In this document: piece after piece, positions 1 through 7,353 of the stretch
Numbering within the stretch: position 1 is the stretch's first letter
Layout of the letters: every line of letters begins with the position of its first letter
Assembly (NCBI GenBank): GCA_009842325.1
Contig: VYFQ01000036.1
Location: 51,996-115,995 of the forward strand
Length of the DNA: 64,000 nt
Reading direction: 5' to 3'
Source of the DNA: Acidimicrobiaceae bacterium
GTDB lineage: Bacteria; Actinomycetota; Acidimicrobiia; Acidimicrobiales; Aldehydirespiratoraceae
Position numbers and translations under genes: made by a program
The notes under the pieces: generated by a model
What the model saw: only the letters and a program-made list of their open reading frames with translations
What the model was told of the DNA's origin: nothing
The model's database searches: none

Positions 1-144
1 GTGGGCGCGGGCGCGGGGGCCGGCGCCTTCAACTTCGCCTTCGGAGGGATCTCGCTGCTCATCGCGGTCGGCGTGGCGCTCGAGACGATGAAGCAGATCG
101 ACAGCCAGTTGATGATGAGGAACTACGAAGGCTTCCTGAAGTAG
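1..144 (+). CDS. secY: Preprotein translocase subunit SecY, C-terminal end (partial)
   Basis: The window opens inside this gene; only the last 47 codons before the TAG at 142-144 are present. The visible part is a Gly/Ala-rich hydrophobic segment (last membrane helix) followed by the cytosolic tail [20 protein letters not shown], which is the typical SecY ending. SecY forms the membrane channel of the Sec translocon. It is followed 6 bp later by adk, the standard arrangement at the end of the spc ribosomal protein operon, so identification rests on tail sequence plus position. Confidence 0.9.
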   Translation: MGAGAGAGAFNFAFGGISLLIAVGVALETMKQIDSQLMMRNYEGFLK

Positions 145-150
145 CTCCTG

Positions 151-723
151 ATGGCTCCTTTGCGCATGGTGATTCTGGGCCGGCAAGGTTCGGGAAAGGG
201 CACGCAATCCGAGCGCCTGACAGACAGGTTCGGATGTGTGCATCTGTCCACGGGCGACGCCCTGCGGGCCGCGGTTGCGGCCGGCACGGAACTGGGTCGG
301 CAGGCCAAGGCCATCATGGACGAAGGCGGGCTGGTAGGCGACGACATCATGAACGGGATCGTGCGCGACCGGCTGGCCCGCGACGACGTCGCGGAGGCCG
401 GGGTGCTGCTCGACGGCTACCCGCGGACCGCTGATCAGGCCGACGCCCTCGAGGCCGTCCTGCACGAGGGGGGCCACCGTCTCGACGTGGCCCTGAACAT
501 TGACGTGCCCATCGCCGAGGTCACGGCCCGGATGCTGGACCGGGGCCGCTCCGACGACACTCTCGAGGCCATACAGCGCCGTCTGGAGCTGTACGAGGAG
601 CAGACCGCTCCGCTGCGCGACTGGTTCGAGGCCCGCGGGCTGCTGGCCACCGTGGACGGTGTCGGCACGCCCGACGAAGTGTTCGAACGGGTGGTGGCGG
701 CCGTTGAACGAAGCCGCAGTTGA
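151..723 (+). CDS. adk: Adenylate kinase
   Basis: A 190-residue protein that interconverts AMP, ATP and ADP in the cytosol. The P-loop is GRQGSGKGTQ (residues 10-19, Lys16), a slight variant of the usual GPPGAGKGTQ. STGD (about 33-36) and LLDGYPRT are the AMP-binding segments. The LID is the short type without zinc cysteines (DRGRSDDT), common in actinobacteria. ATG 151 is used; an internal ATG at 166 would also leave the P-loop intact. It directly follows secY. The methionine aminopeptidase gene that usually comes next is missing; 98 bp later infA begins. Confidence 0.95.
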   Translation: MAPLRMVILGRQGSGKGTQSERLTDRFGCVHLSTGDALRAAVAAGTELGRQAKAIMDEGGLVGDDIMNGIVRDRLARDDVAEAGVLLDGYPRTADQADALEAVLHEGGHRLDVALNIDVPIAEVTARMLDRGRSDDTLEAIQRRLELYEEQTAPLRDWFEARGLLATVDGVGTPDEVFERVVAAVERSRS

Positions 724-762
724 GGGTTGGATGGCCGGCGGGTCACAGATAGCGTTGCACTT

Positions 763-775
763 CGGCCTTGGGCCG
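763..775 (+). other. Small hairpin in the adk-infA gap
   Basis: CGGCC-TTG-GGCCG, a 5-bp stem with a 3-nt loop, in the 98-bp gap 724-821. No T tract follows, so it is not an obvious terminator. Nothing else is recognisable in the gap except the infA ribosome-binding site at 809-814. Confidence 0.3.
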
Positions 776-808
776 GTGCTGACGCGCGCCGACCAGGGCT
801 CATCCCGC

Positions 809-814
809 AGGAGG
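809..814 (+). promoter_or_regulatory. Ribosome-binding site that fixes the infA start
   Basis: AGGAGG lies 7 nt before a CTG codon at 822. No ATG, GTG or TTG stands at the right place to give a full-length IF-1, so this perfect Shine-Dalgarno sequence supports CTG initiation. Confidence 0.65.
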
Positions 815-821
815 ACAGACA

Positions 822-1046
822 CTGCCGAAGCCGAAAGAGGACGCGATCGTATTGGAGGGAACCGTCACGGAATCCCTTCCCAACGCAATGTTCCGCGTCG
901 AACTCGAGAATGGCCACTACGTGCTGGCCCACATCTCGGGCAAGATGCGGATGCATTACATCCGGATACTGCCAGGGGACCGCGTCCAAGTCGAGGTGAC
1001 GCCGTACGACCTCCAGAGGGGCCGAATCACCTACCGCTACAAGTGA
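822..1046 (+). CDS. infA: Translation initiation factor IF-1
   Basis: A 74-residue single OB-fold protein that binds the ribosomal A site during initiation. The core ([39 protein letters not shown]) is unmistakable. The first ATG/GTG/TTG codon giving this frame is TTG 852, but that would remove the conserved N-terminal strand. Reading from CTG 822 gives [14 protein letters not shown], matching the normal IF-1 N-terminus, and a perfect AGGAGG sits 7 nt upstream. I therefore place the start at CTG 822. It is followed by rpmJ after 13 bp, as in other actinobacteria. Confidence 0.9.
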   Translation: MPKPKEDAIVLEGTVTESLPNAMFRVELENGHYVLAHISGKMRMHYIRILPGDRVQVEVTPYDLQRGRITYRYK

Positions 1047-1059
1047 GCATCAACCAGCC

Positions 1060-1173
1060 ATGAAGGTTCGACCCAGCGTCAAGAAGATCTGCGACCGGTG
1101 CAAGGTCATCCGTCGGCGCGGGCGCGTCATGGTGATCTGCGACAACGCCCGCCACAAGCAGAGGCAGGGCTGA
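1060..1173 (+). CDS. rpmJ: 50S ribosomal protein L36
   Basis: A 37-residue protein starting [19 protein letters not shown]. Cys11, Cys14, Cys27 and His32 form the intact zinc site, so this is the C+ type of L36. It is a peripheral component of the large subunit. The stop codon is followed by one base and then the rpsM start at 1175. Confidence 0.95.
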   Translation: MKVRPSVKKICDRCKVIRRRGRVMVICDNARHKQRQG

Positions 1174-1174
1174 G

Positions 1175-1552
1175 ATGGCGCGCATCTCCGGCGTCGACAT
1201 CCCGCGCGAGAAGCGGGTGGAGATCTCCCTCACCTACATCTACGGCATCGGCCGAAGCACCGCGCAGCAGGTCTGCGAGGCCGCCGAGATCAACCCCGAC
1301 ACCAGGGTGCGCAACCTCACCGACGACGAGGTGGCGAAGCTCCGGGGCTTCATCGACGCCAACCTGCGGGTGGAGGGCGACCTGCGGCGGGCCGTCTCCC
1401 AGGACATCAAGCGGAAGATGGAGATCGGCTGCTACCAGGGCCTTCGCCACCGTCGCGGTCTTCCCGTGCGGGGTCAGCGGACCCATACCAATGCCCGCAC
1501 CCGGAAGGGCCCGAAGCGGACCGTGGCCGGCAAGAAGAAGGTCAAGAAGTAG
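1175..1552 (+). CDS. rpsM: 30S ribosomal protein S13
   Basis: A 125-residue protein opening [19 protein letters not shown] and carrying the helix-two-turn-helix [11 protein letters not shown]. The basic tail ([17 protein letters not shown]) reaches towards the P-site tRNA in known ribosomes. It is normal length for the family. It is part of the infA-rpmJ-rpsM-rpsK-rpsD-rpoA-rplQ transcription unit, with gaps of 1 to 5 bp on either side. Confidence 0.97.
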   Translation: MARISGVDIPREKRVEISLTYIYGIGRSTAQQVCEAAEINPDTRVRNLTDDEVAKLRGFIDANLRVEGDLRRAVSQDIKRKMEIGCYQGLRHRRGLPVRGQRTHTNARTRKGPKRTVAGKKKVKK

Positions 1553-1557
1553 GCGCA

Positions 1558-1956
1558 ATGGCGAAACCATCGTCGGACAGAAGGCGCACACGCAAGCGTG
1601 AACGCAAGAACGTGACGCACGGCGTGGCTCACATCAAGAGCTCGTTCAACAACACGATCATCACCATCACCGACCTGCAGGGCAACGTGATCTCGTGGGC
1701 CTCTGCGGGCAACGTCGGCTTCAAGGGCTCGCGCAAGTCCACGCCCTTCGCGGCGCAGATGGCCGCGGAGCAGGCCGCTCGCAAGGCGATGGAGCACGGC
1801 CTGCGCAAGGTCGATGTTCAGGTCAAGGGCCCGGGATCGGGTCGCGAGACCGCCATCCGGTCGCTTCAGAACATCGGCATCGACGTGACCGGCATAACCG
1901 ACGTCACCCCGGTGCCCCACAACGGCTGCCGCCAGCCCAAGCGCAGAAGGGTCTGA
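1558..1956 (+). CDS. rpsK: 30S ribosomal protein S11
   Basis: A 132-residue protein with the S11 core segments [15 protein letters not shown] and [13 protein letters not shown], ending in the usual basic tail [13 protein letters not shown]. It sits on the 30S platform near the mRNA exit. Its stop and the rpsD start are separated by a single base, which suggests translational coupling. Confidence 0.97.
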   Translation: MAKPSSDRRRTRKRERKNVTHGVAHIKSSFNNTIITITDLQGNVISWASAGNVGFKGSRKSTPFAAQMAAEQAARKAMEHGLRKVDVQVKGPGSGRETAIRSLQNIGIDVTGITDVTPVPHNGCRQPKRRRV

Positions 1957-1957
1957 C

Positions 1958-2575
1958 GTGTCCCGCTATACCGGACCCAAGGCGCGCGTGTCGCGCCGTC
2001 TCAACACGAACATCTGGGGCACCAAGGGCGAGGCGATCGCCCTCGACCGGCGGCCCTACCCGCCGGGGGAGCGGGGTCGATCCCGGCGGCGCAGCACTGC
2101 CTCGGAGTTCCTGGTGCAGATGCAGGAGAAGCAGAAGGCTCGCCACACCTACGGCCTGACCGAGCGCCAGTTCCGCAACCTGTTCGCCGAGGCCAGCCGC
2201 CGCCAGGGCGTCACCGGCGAGAACATGCTGCAGTTCCTGGAGCTGCGCCTCGACAACTTCGTCTACCGCATGGGCTGGGGCGCCACCCGTCCCCAGGCCC
2301 GCCAGCTGGTCAACCACGGCCACCTCAACGTGAACGGTTCCCGGGTGACGATCCCCAGCTACCGGCTGCGCAAGGGCGATGTCGTCGACCTGCGAGCCAA
2401 GATCCGCGGCTCGGCCACCGTCCAGTGGAACGTGGATGTGCTCGATCGCACGCCGCCCGCATGGATCGACCGCGGTGAGGACAACTTCACCGCCACGGTG
2501 CGCGAGCTGCCCATCCGGGAGCAGATCGACGTACCGATCCGCGAGCAGCTCATCGTCGAGCTCTATTCCAAGTAG
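1958..2575 (+). CDS. rpsD: 30S ribosomal protein S4
   Basis: A 205-residue primary 16S rRNA-binding protein. The N-terminus (MSRYTGPKARVSRRL) lacks the four zinc cysteines, so this is the C-minus type. The S4 RNA-binding domain (LELRLDNFVYRMG to RLRKGDVVDLR) lies at about residues 95-160. It starts at GTG 1958, one base after rpsK. The last codons (ELYSK, stop) have a degenerate echo 37 bp downstream in the rpsD-rpoA gap. Confidence 0.97.
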   Translation: MSRYTGPKARVSRRLNTNIWGTKGEAIALDRRPYPPGERGRSRRRSTASEFLVQMQEKQKARHTYGLTERQFRNLFAEASRRQGVTGENMLQFLELRLDNFVYRMGWGATRPQARQLVNHGHLNVNGSRVTIPSYRLRKGDVVDLRAKIRGSATVQWNVDVLDRTPPAWIDRGEDNFTATVRELPIREQIDVPIREQLIVELYSK

Positions 2576-2590
2576 CCGAGAACTTGTTCA

Positions 2591-2623
2591 CCGAGTCCTG
2601 TACTCCAAGTAACCCTTACTCGG
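2591..2623 (+). other. Hairpin and degenerate repeat of the rpsD tail in the rpsD-rpoA gap
   Basis: CCGAGT (2591-2596) can pair with ACTCGG (2618-2623). The enclosed bases 2592-2612 resemble the last codons of rpsD at 2555-2575 (both end in a tyrosine codon plus TCCAAGTA). The gap 2576-2650 contains nothing else recognisable before the rpoA ribosome-binding site. Confidence 0.35.
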
Positions 2624-2650
2624 ACTGACGCACGAGAGGCGAGGATTCCC

Positions 2651-3595
2651 ATGCTTGTAATGCAGCGCCCGACCGTCGAAGTCCTCGAGTCGGCCGACGG
2701 CAATCGACAGCGGTTCGCGATCGGCCCCCTCGAGCCCGGCTTCGGCCATACGCTCGGCAACTCGCTGAGGCGCACGCTGCTGTCGTCGATCCCGGGGGCA
2801 GCGGTGACCCAGGTCCGCTTCGACAGCGCCCTGCACGAGTTCGCCACCATCTCCGGCGTGGCCGAGGATGTCACCGACATCATCCTGAACCTGAAGGACT
2901 TGGTGCTGGTGGTGCTGTGCGAGGAGCCGGTGACGCTGAGACTCGACGTGCGCGGTCCGGCCGACGTCACCGCGGGCGACATCCAGCGTCACCCCGACGT
3001 CGAGATCCTCAACCCGGAGGCTCCGATCGCCACGCTCAATCACTCCGGCCGCCTGGCGGTCGACATCACCGTGGCCCGGGGCCGCGGCTACGTGTCGGCC
3101 GAGGAGAACAAGGAGCTGACCGCAGCCATCGGGGTGATTCCCGTCGACTCGATCTATTCGCCCGTTCGGCGGGTCTCGTTCAACGTGGACGCCACCCGGG
3201 TCGAGCAGTCCACCGACTACGACCTGCTGGTGCTCGAAGTCGAGACTGACGGGTCGATCTCCCCGACCGACGCGATGGCCTCTGCCGGCGCCACGCTGCG
3301 AAGCCTCATCCAGCTGGTCGAGGAGATGAGCGACGACCCGCGGGGCTTGGAGCTGGGCGAGATCGTGTCGCCGACCCAGCCCGACGCCGAGGCGGAGCTG
3401 ATGGTGGACGACCTCGAACTGACCGAGCGTCCCCGCAACTGCCTGAAGCGGGCCCAGATCAACACGCTGAACGAACTGCTGGAACGGACCGCCGACGACC
3501 TGCTGGCCATCACGAACTTCGGGGAGAAGAGCCTCGACGAGGTCGTGGCCAAGCTCGACGAGCGCGGCCTGTCGCTTCGGGGAGGCATGGGCTGA
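2651..3595 (+). CDS. rpoA: DNA-directed RNA polymerase subunit alpha
   Basis: A 314-residue subunit that dimerises to scaffold the polymerase. The N-terminal domain (about 1-230) carries the dimerisation signature EPGFGHTLGNSLRRTLLSS and the DSIYSPVRRVSFNV segment. After a linker, the C-terminal domain (about 250-310; LTERPRNCLKRAQINTL, NFGEKSLDEV) contacts UP-element DNA and activators. The length is normal for the family. ATG 2651 is preceded by GAGGCGAGG. The 75-bp gap upstream is the longest inside this operon. Confidence 0.97.
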   Translation: MLVMQRPTVEVLESADGNRQRFAIGPLEPGFGHTLGNSLRRTLLSSIPGAAVTQVRFDSALHEFATISGVAEDVTDIILNLKDLVLVVLCEEPVTLRLDVRGPADVTAGDIQRHPDVEILNPEAPIATLNHSGRLAVDITVARGRGYVSAEENKELTAAIGVIPVDSIYSPVRRVSFNVDATRVEQSTDYDLLVLEVETDGSISPTDAMASAGATLRSLIQLVEEMSDDPRGLELGEIVSPTQPDAEAELMVDDLELTERPRNCLKRAQINTLNELLERTADDLLAITNFGEKSLDEVVAKLDERGLSLRGGMG

Positions 3596-3596
3596 A

Positions 3597-3950
3597 ATGC
3601 CGGCCCGTCCCCGCAAGGGCCGCCGCTTCGGCGGCAGCAGCCGCCATCAGAAGCTGATGATGGCGAACCTGGTGGCGTCGCTGATCGCGGCGGAGGGCAT
3701 CACCACCACCGAGGCCAAGGCCAAGGCGATGCGCCCCATCGCCGAGAAGATGATCACCAAGGCCCGTCGTGGCGGTGTGCACAATCATCGGCAGGTGGTG
3801 AAGTTCCTGGGCGACCGGGAGATGGCGTCCAAGCTCTTCGAGGAGATCGGTCCTCGTTACCTCGATCGTCCCGGGGGTTACACACGCATCGTCAAGCTCG
3901 GGCCTCGCCACGGCGACAACGCTCCCATGGCGCGCATCGAGCTGGTCTGA
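3597..3950 (+). CDS. rplQ: 50S ribosomal protein L17
   Basis: A 117-residue protein beginning MPARPRKGRRFGGSSRHQKLMMANL and containing the typical TTTEAKAKAMRPIAEKMIT segment and the C-terminal RYLDRPGGYTRIVKLG. It lines the peptide exit region of the large subunit. It starts one base after the rpoA stop, the classical rpoA-rplQ pair, and is followed by truA. Confidence 0.97.
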   Translation: MPARPRKGRRFGGSSRHQKLMMANLVASLIAAEGITTTEAKAKAMRPIAEKMITKARRGGVHNHRQVVKFLGDREMASKLFEEIGPRYLDRPGGYTRIVKLGPRHGDNAPMARIELV

Positions 3951-4012
3951 GAGGCCTGGCCGCACGGAGCCTCTGATTGTCTGGGGGCGATAGTCCGGTC
4001 GGGGTCGTCCGC

Positions 4013-4777
4013 ATGCGGATGACCGTGGCGTACGACGGCTCCAACTTCCACGGATTCGCCCGCAATGAGGGCGTGCCCACCGTTGCCGGAACCCTCGGCG
4101 ACGCTCTGAGGAGCGTGCTCGGTCACCCCGTTGATCTCGTATGCGCGGGACGGACCGACCGCGGCGTGCATGCCCGGGCCCAGGTGGTGTCCTTCGACGC
4201 CGACGCGGAGCGGGCTGATCCGGTCCGGCTGGTGCGGTCCATCAACCGCATGTGCGGTCCCTCCATTGCTGTGTCGAGGGCCAGCGTGGTCTCTAGTGGC
4301 TTCGATGCGCGGCACTCGTGCACCGGCCGGGTCTACCGCTACCGGGTGCTCAACTCGCCTGTACCCAACCCGCTGGTGGGCGGCCTGTGCTGGCACGTTG
4401 AGCACCCCCTGGATCTGCGGGCCATGCGCACTGCCGCCGACCGGTTGTTGGGCGACCACGATTTCAGCTCCTTCTGCCGCCGCAATCCCTCGCATCCCGA
4501 CCAGTCGATGGTGCGCACGGTGCGGCGGGCCGTGTGGTGGCTCGAGGGCGACGTCGCGGTGTTCGAGATCGAGGCCAGCTCGTTCTGCCACCAGATGGTG
4601 CGTTCGCTGGTAGCCCTGCTGGTGTCGGTGGGCCTGGGCCGGCACAAGCCCTCCGACGTGGGCGCGATCATCGCGGCCCGCGACCGCGCCGCGGCGCCCT
4701 CCCCGGCCCCTCCCGGTGGCCTCGTGCTCTGGGCCGCCCTCTACGACCGCGACATACGGGGATCCGAGCCTTCCTGA
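4013..4777 (+). CDS. truA: tRNA pseudouridine(38-40) synthase TruA
   Basis: It isomerises uridines in the tRNA anticodon arm. From ATG 4013 the protein has 254 residues: [15 protein letters not shown] is the usual N-terminal strand, and [11 protein letters not shown] contains the catalytic aspartate (Asp49). FCRRNP and [17 protein letters not shown] are further TruA hallmarks. An in-frame TTG at 3977 would add 12 residues; ATG 4013 matches family N-termini better, but neither has a strong ribosome-binding site. It lies downstream of rplQ as in other actinobacteria. Confidence 0.93.
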   Translation: MRMTVAYDGSNFHGFARNEGVPTVAGTLGDALRSVLGHPVDLVCAGRTDRGVHARAQVVSFDADAERADPVRLVRSINRMCGPSIAVSRASVVSSGFDARHSCTGRVYRYRVLNSPVPNPLVGGLCWHVEHPLDLRAMRTAADRLLGDHDFSSFCRRNPSHPDQSMVRTVRRAVWWLEGDVAVFEIEASSFCHQMVRSLVALLVSVGLGRHKPSDVGAIIAARDRAAAPSPAPPGGLVLWAALYDRDIRGSEPS

Positions 4778-4782
4778 CGTGT

Positions 4783-4880
4783 CTCCCGCTCGTGTTCGCT
4801 TCGCTCACGGGCCGCTCGGGCCACGGCCTCGCCCGTATGGGGCGGATTCACTCGCCTGCTCGCTCGGCCTCTTGCGGAGA
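4783..4880. repeat. Dispersed intergenic repeat, copy 1
   Basis: About 98 bp in the truA-rplM gap. It matches 10846-10946 in the same orientation at roughly 83-88% by eye, with a near-identical core (CTCACGGGCCGCTCGGGCC, then CACGGCC, CGCCCGTATGG). It has no plausible gene and contains GC-rich short inverted segments, like REP-type elements. The rest of the gap (4881-4982) holds only the rplM ribosome-binding site. Confidence 0.7.
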
Positions 4881-4982
4881 TTGTCGTTTGCCGGGCTCGG
4901 TCCTAGCCTGAGATGCCGGTCTGTGCGACGGCCCGGACTGACGGCGCGGGCCCAGCCGAACGACCAACCGACGGGAGCGAAC

Positions 4983-5429
<447 letters not shown>

Positions 5430-5441
5430 GGTGATTTGAGA

Positions 5442-5834
5442 ATGACCGCACCACTCGTGCAAGCAACTGGACGCCGTAAGCGGTCCGTGGCCCGGGTTCG
5501 GCTCCGGACGGGGGCCGGGACGATCACGATCAACGGCCGCACCGTCGAGGATTACTTCCCGTCGCGGACCCACCAGATGCTGATCGTCGAACCGTTGACG
5601 GCTACCGCCACCGAGGGTCGCTACGACGTGGACGCCACCATCCACGGCGGAGGGTCCAGCGGTCAGGCAGGTGCGCTTCGCCTGGGCATCTCCCGGGGGC
5701 TGGTGGAGGTGGAGCCCGAGTTGCGGGACACGCTCAAGAGGGGCGGCTACCTCACACGCGACCCGCGCAAGAAGGAAGCGAAGAAGTACGGCCTCAAGAA
5801 GGCGCGCAAGGCACCGCAGTACAGCAAGCGCTGA
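5442..5834 (+). CDS. rpsI: 30S ribosomal protein S9
   Basis: A 130-residue protein, read from ATG 5442 because GAGGTG lies about 8 nt upstream; an in-frame TTG at 5436 is less likely. [12 protein letters not shown] and the C-terminus [17 protein letters not shown] are typical; the last Lys-Arg touches the P-site tRNA anticodon stem in known structures. It lies downstream of rplM as in nearly all bacteria. Confidence 0.96.
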   Translation: MTAPLVQATGRRKRSVARVRLRTGAGTITINGRTVEDYFPSRTHQMLIVEPLTATATEGRYDVDATIHGGGSSGQAGALRLGISRGLVEVEPELRDTLKRGGYLTRDPRKKEAKKYGLKKARKAPQYSKR

Positions 5835-5918
5835 GCGCGGTACGCCGATCCGACCTTCTGCGAGCGCGCCCGGCGCCGCCGTGATGCCCGATCCGGGCGG
5901 CCCGGCGAGGGAGCGCAG

Positions 5919-7280
5919 ATGTCCCTGACCTTCGGCACCGACGGCGTGCGTGGCGACGCCCGCCGCGAGCTGACCCCGGAGTTCGTCGAAGCGCTCGGGC
6001 GGGCCGCGGCCAGTGTGCTGGGAGCCGAGCGGTTCGCCGTCGGGCGCGATACCAGAGTCTCGGGCCCACCTCTCGCCGAGGCGTTACGTAGAGGCGTGCA
6101 GCGGGCCGGTGGGGCAGCGGTCGACCTGGGTGTGGTCCCCACCCCGGCGGTGGCCCGCTGGTGCGACGACGAGCAGGTCGCAGGTGCGGTGATCTCGGCA
6201 TCGCACAACCCTTGGCACGACAACGGCGTGAAGCTGTTCGCCCCCGGGGGCCGCAAGCTGAGCGATCAGGCTCAGGACAGCATCGAGCGGCGCCTCGCGG
6301 CAGCCGACGGGGGGGCAGGGCCCGTACCCGAGACAGGCTCGTCCCGTCCGGTTGGGACGCCACCGGGCGACTCGGCGGGGGACCTGGCCCGCCGCCGTCA
6401 CGTCCAGGCCGTGGCCGCGAGCCTGAAGGGGCGCGACCTGGCGGGGCTGCGGATCGTGGTTGACGCGGCCAACGGGGCTGCCTGCGGCTCCGCCCCCGAT
6501 TGCCTGCGCGCCCTGCGAGCGGAGGTCGAGACGATCCACGCCGAGCCTGACGGCTACAACATCAACGACGGCTGCGGGTCGCTGCATCCCGAGAGCCTCC
6601 AGGCCGCGGTGGTGTCGTCCCGCGCCGACGCCGGCCTGGCCTTCGACGGGGACGCCGACCGGGTGCTGGCCGTCGATGGCAGGGGGACAGTCGTCGACGG
6701 TGACCAGATCCTCGCGGTGTGCGCCATCGACAGGGCTCAGCGGGGGCGGCTCGCCGGGAACGCCGTCGTGGTCACGGTCATGTCCAACCTCGGACTTCGT
6801 CAGGCCATGGCCGCGTGCGGCATCGACGTGGTCGAGACGCCTGTGGGCGACCGCCACGTGCTCGAAGCGCTGGAGGAACGGGGCCTGGTCCTGGGCGGCG
6901 AGCAGTCCGGCCATCTGATCTTCCGCGACCTAGCCACAACCGGCGACGGTCTGCTGACCGCGGTTCAGTTGCTTGACACCGTGATGCGCTCCGGCAACAG
7001 CCTGCACGACGTGGCGGCAGGGGCCATGACCCGGCTGCCCCAAGTCCTGGTGGGCGTGCCCATGTCGCCGGCCGCGGCACCCGCCGACCTTGAAGCTGCC
7101 CTCGGCCCGATCGCGGCCGCGGCCGAGTCCCGCTTGGGCGGCTCCGGCCGAGTGCTGGTGCGGCCTTCGGGTACCGAGCCGCTGGTCCGCGTGATGGTCG
7201 AAGCCGTCGATCTCGAGACCGCCCGGTCCGAGGCCGACCAGCTCGCCGCCGACGTTGGAGAAGCGTTGTCATGCCCGTAG
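5919..7280 (+). CDS. glmM: Phosphoglucosamine mutase
   Basis: It converts glucosamine-6-phosphate to glucosamine-1-phosphate on the way to UDP-GlcNAc for the cell wall. The 453 residues include FGTDGVRG at the N-terminus, the phosphoserine loop ISASHNP (Ser95), the magnesium loop FDGDADR (Asp243, Asp245, Asp247) and the phosphate-binding RPSGTEPLVRVMVEA near the C-terminus. The ribosome-binding site GGGAG precedes ATG 5919. The next gene encodes the enzyme for the preceding step (GlmS-like), separated by 73 bp that hold a palindromic element. Confidence 0.95.
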   Translation: MSLTFGTDGVRGDARRELTPEFVEALGRAAASVLGAERFAVGRDTRVSGPPLAEALRRGVQRAGGAAVDLGVVPTPAVARWCDDEQVAGAVISASHNPWHDNGVKLFAPGGRKLSDQAQDSIERRLAAADGGAGPVPETGSSRPVGTPPGDSAGDLARRRHVQAVAASLKGRDLAGLRIVVDAANGAACGSAPDCLRALRAEVETIHAEPDGYNINDGCGSLHPESLQAAVVSSRADAGLAFDGDADRVLAVDGRGTVVDGDQILAVCAIDRAQRGRLAGNAVVVTVMSNLGLRQAMAACGIDVVETPVGDRHVLEALEERGLVLGGEQSGHLIFRDLATTGDGLLTAVQLLDTVMRSGNSLHDVAAGAMTRLPQVLVGVPMSPAAAPADLEAALGPIAAAAESRLGGSGRVLVRPSGTEPLVRVMVEAVDLETARSEADQLAADVGEALSCP

Positions 7281-7282
7281 GG

Positions 7283-7333
7283 CGAACTTCTGTCAGATTT
7301 CCACCGCAGAGGTGGAGAATCGTATGAAGTTCG
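7283..7333. repeat. 51-bp double palindrome, copy A (glmM-glmS gap)
   Basis: Outer arms CGAACTTC (7283-7290) and GAAGTTCG (7326-7333) enclose an inner hairpin CCACC-GCAGA-GGTGG (7301-7315). Total length and internal spacing equal copy B at 37873-37923; the left 23 bases match copy B at 19 positions. The right inner flank has decayed. It ends 20 bp before the glmS start codon. Confidence 0.7.
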
Positions 7334-7353
7334 TGCCGGAGCGCTGATCTGAC

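Noticed and set aside
7281..7353. A glmS-type ribozyme or other riboswitch upstream of glmS
   Set aside because: The 73-bp gap is too short for the ribozyme core and is largely taken by the 51-bp palindrome that also occurs at two unrelated loci.
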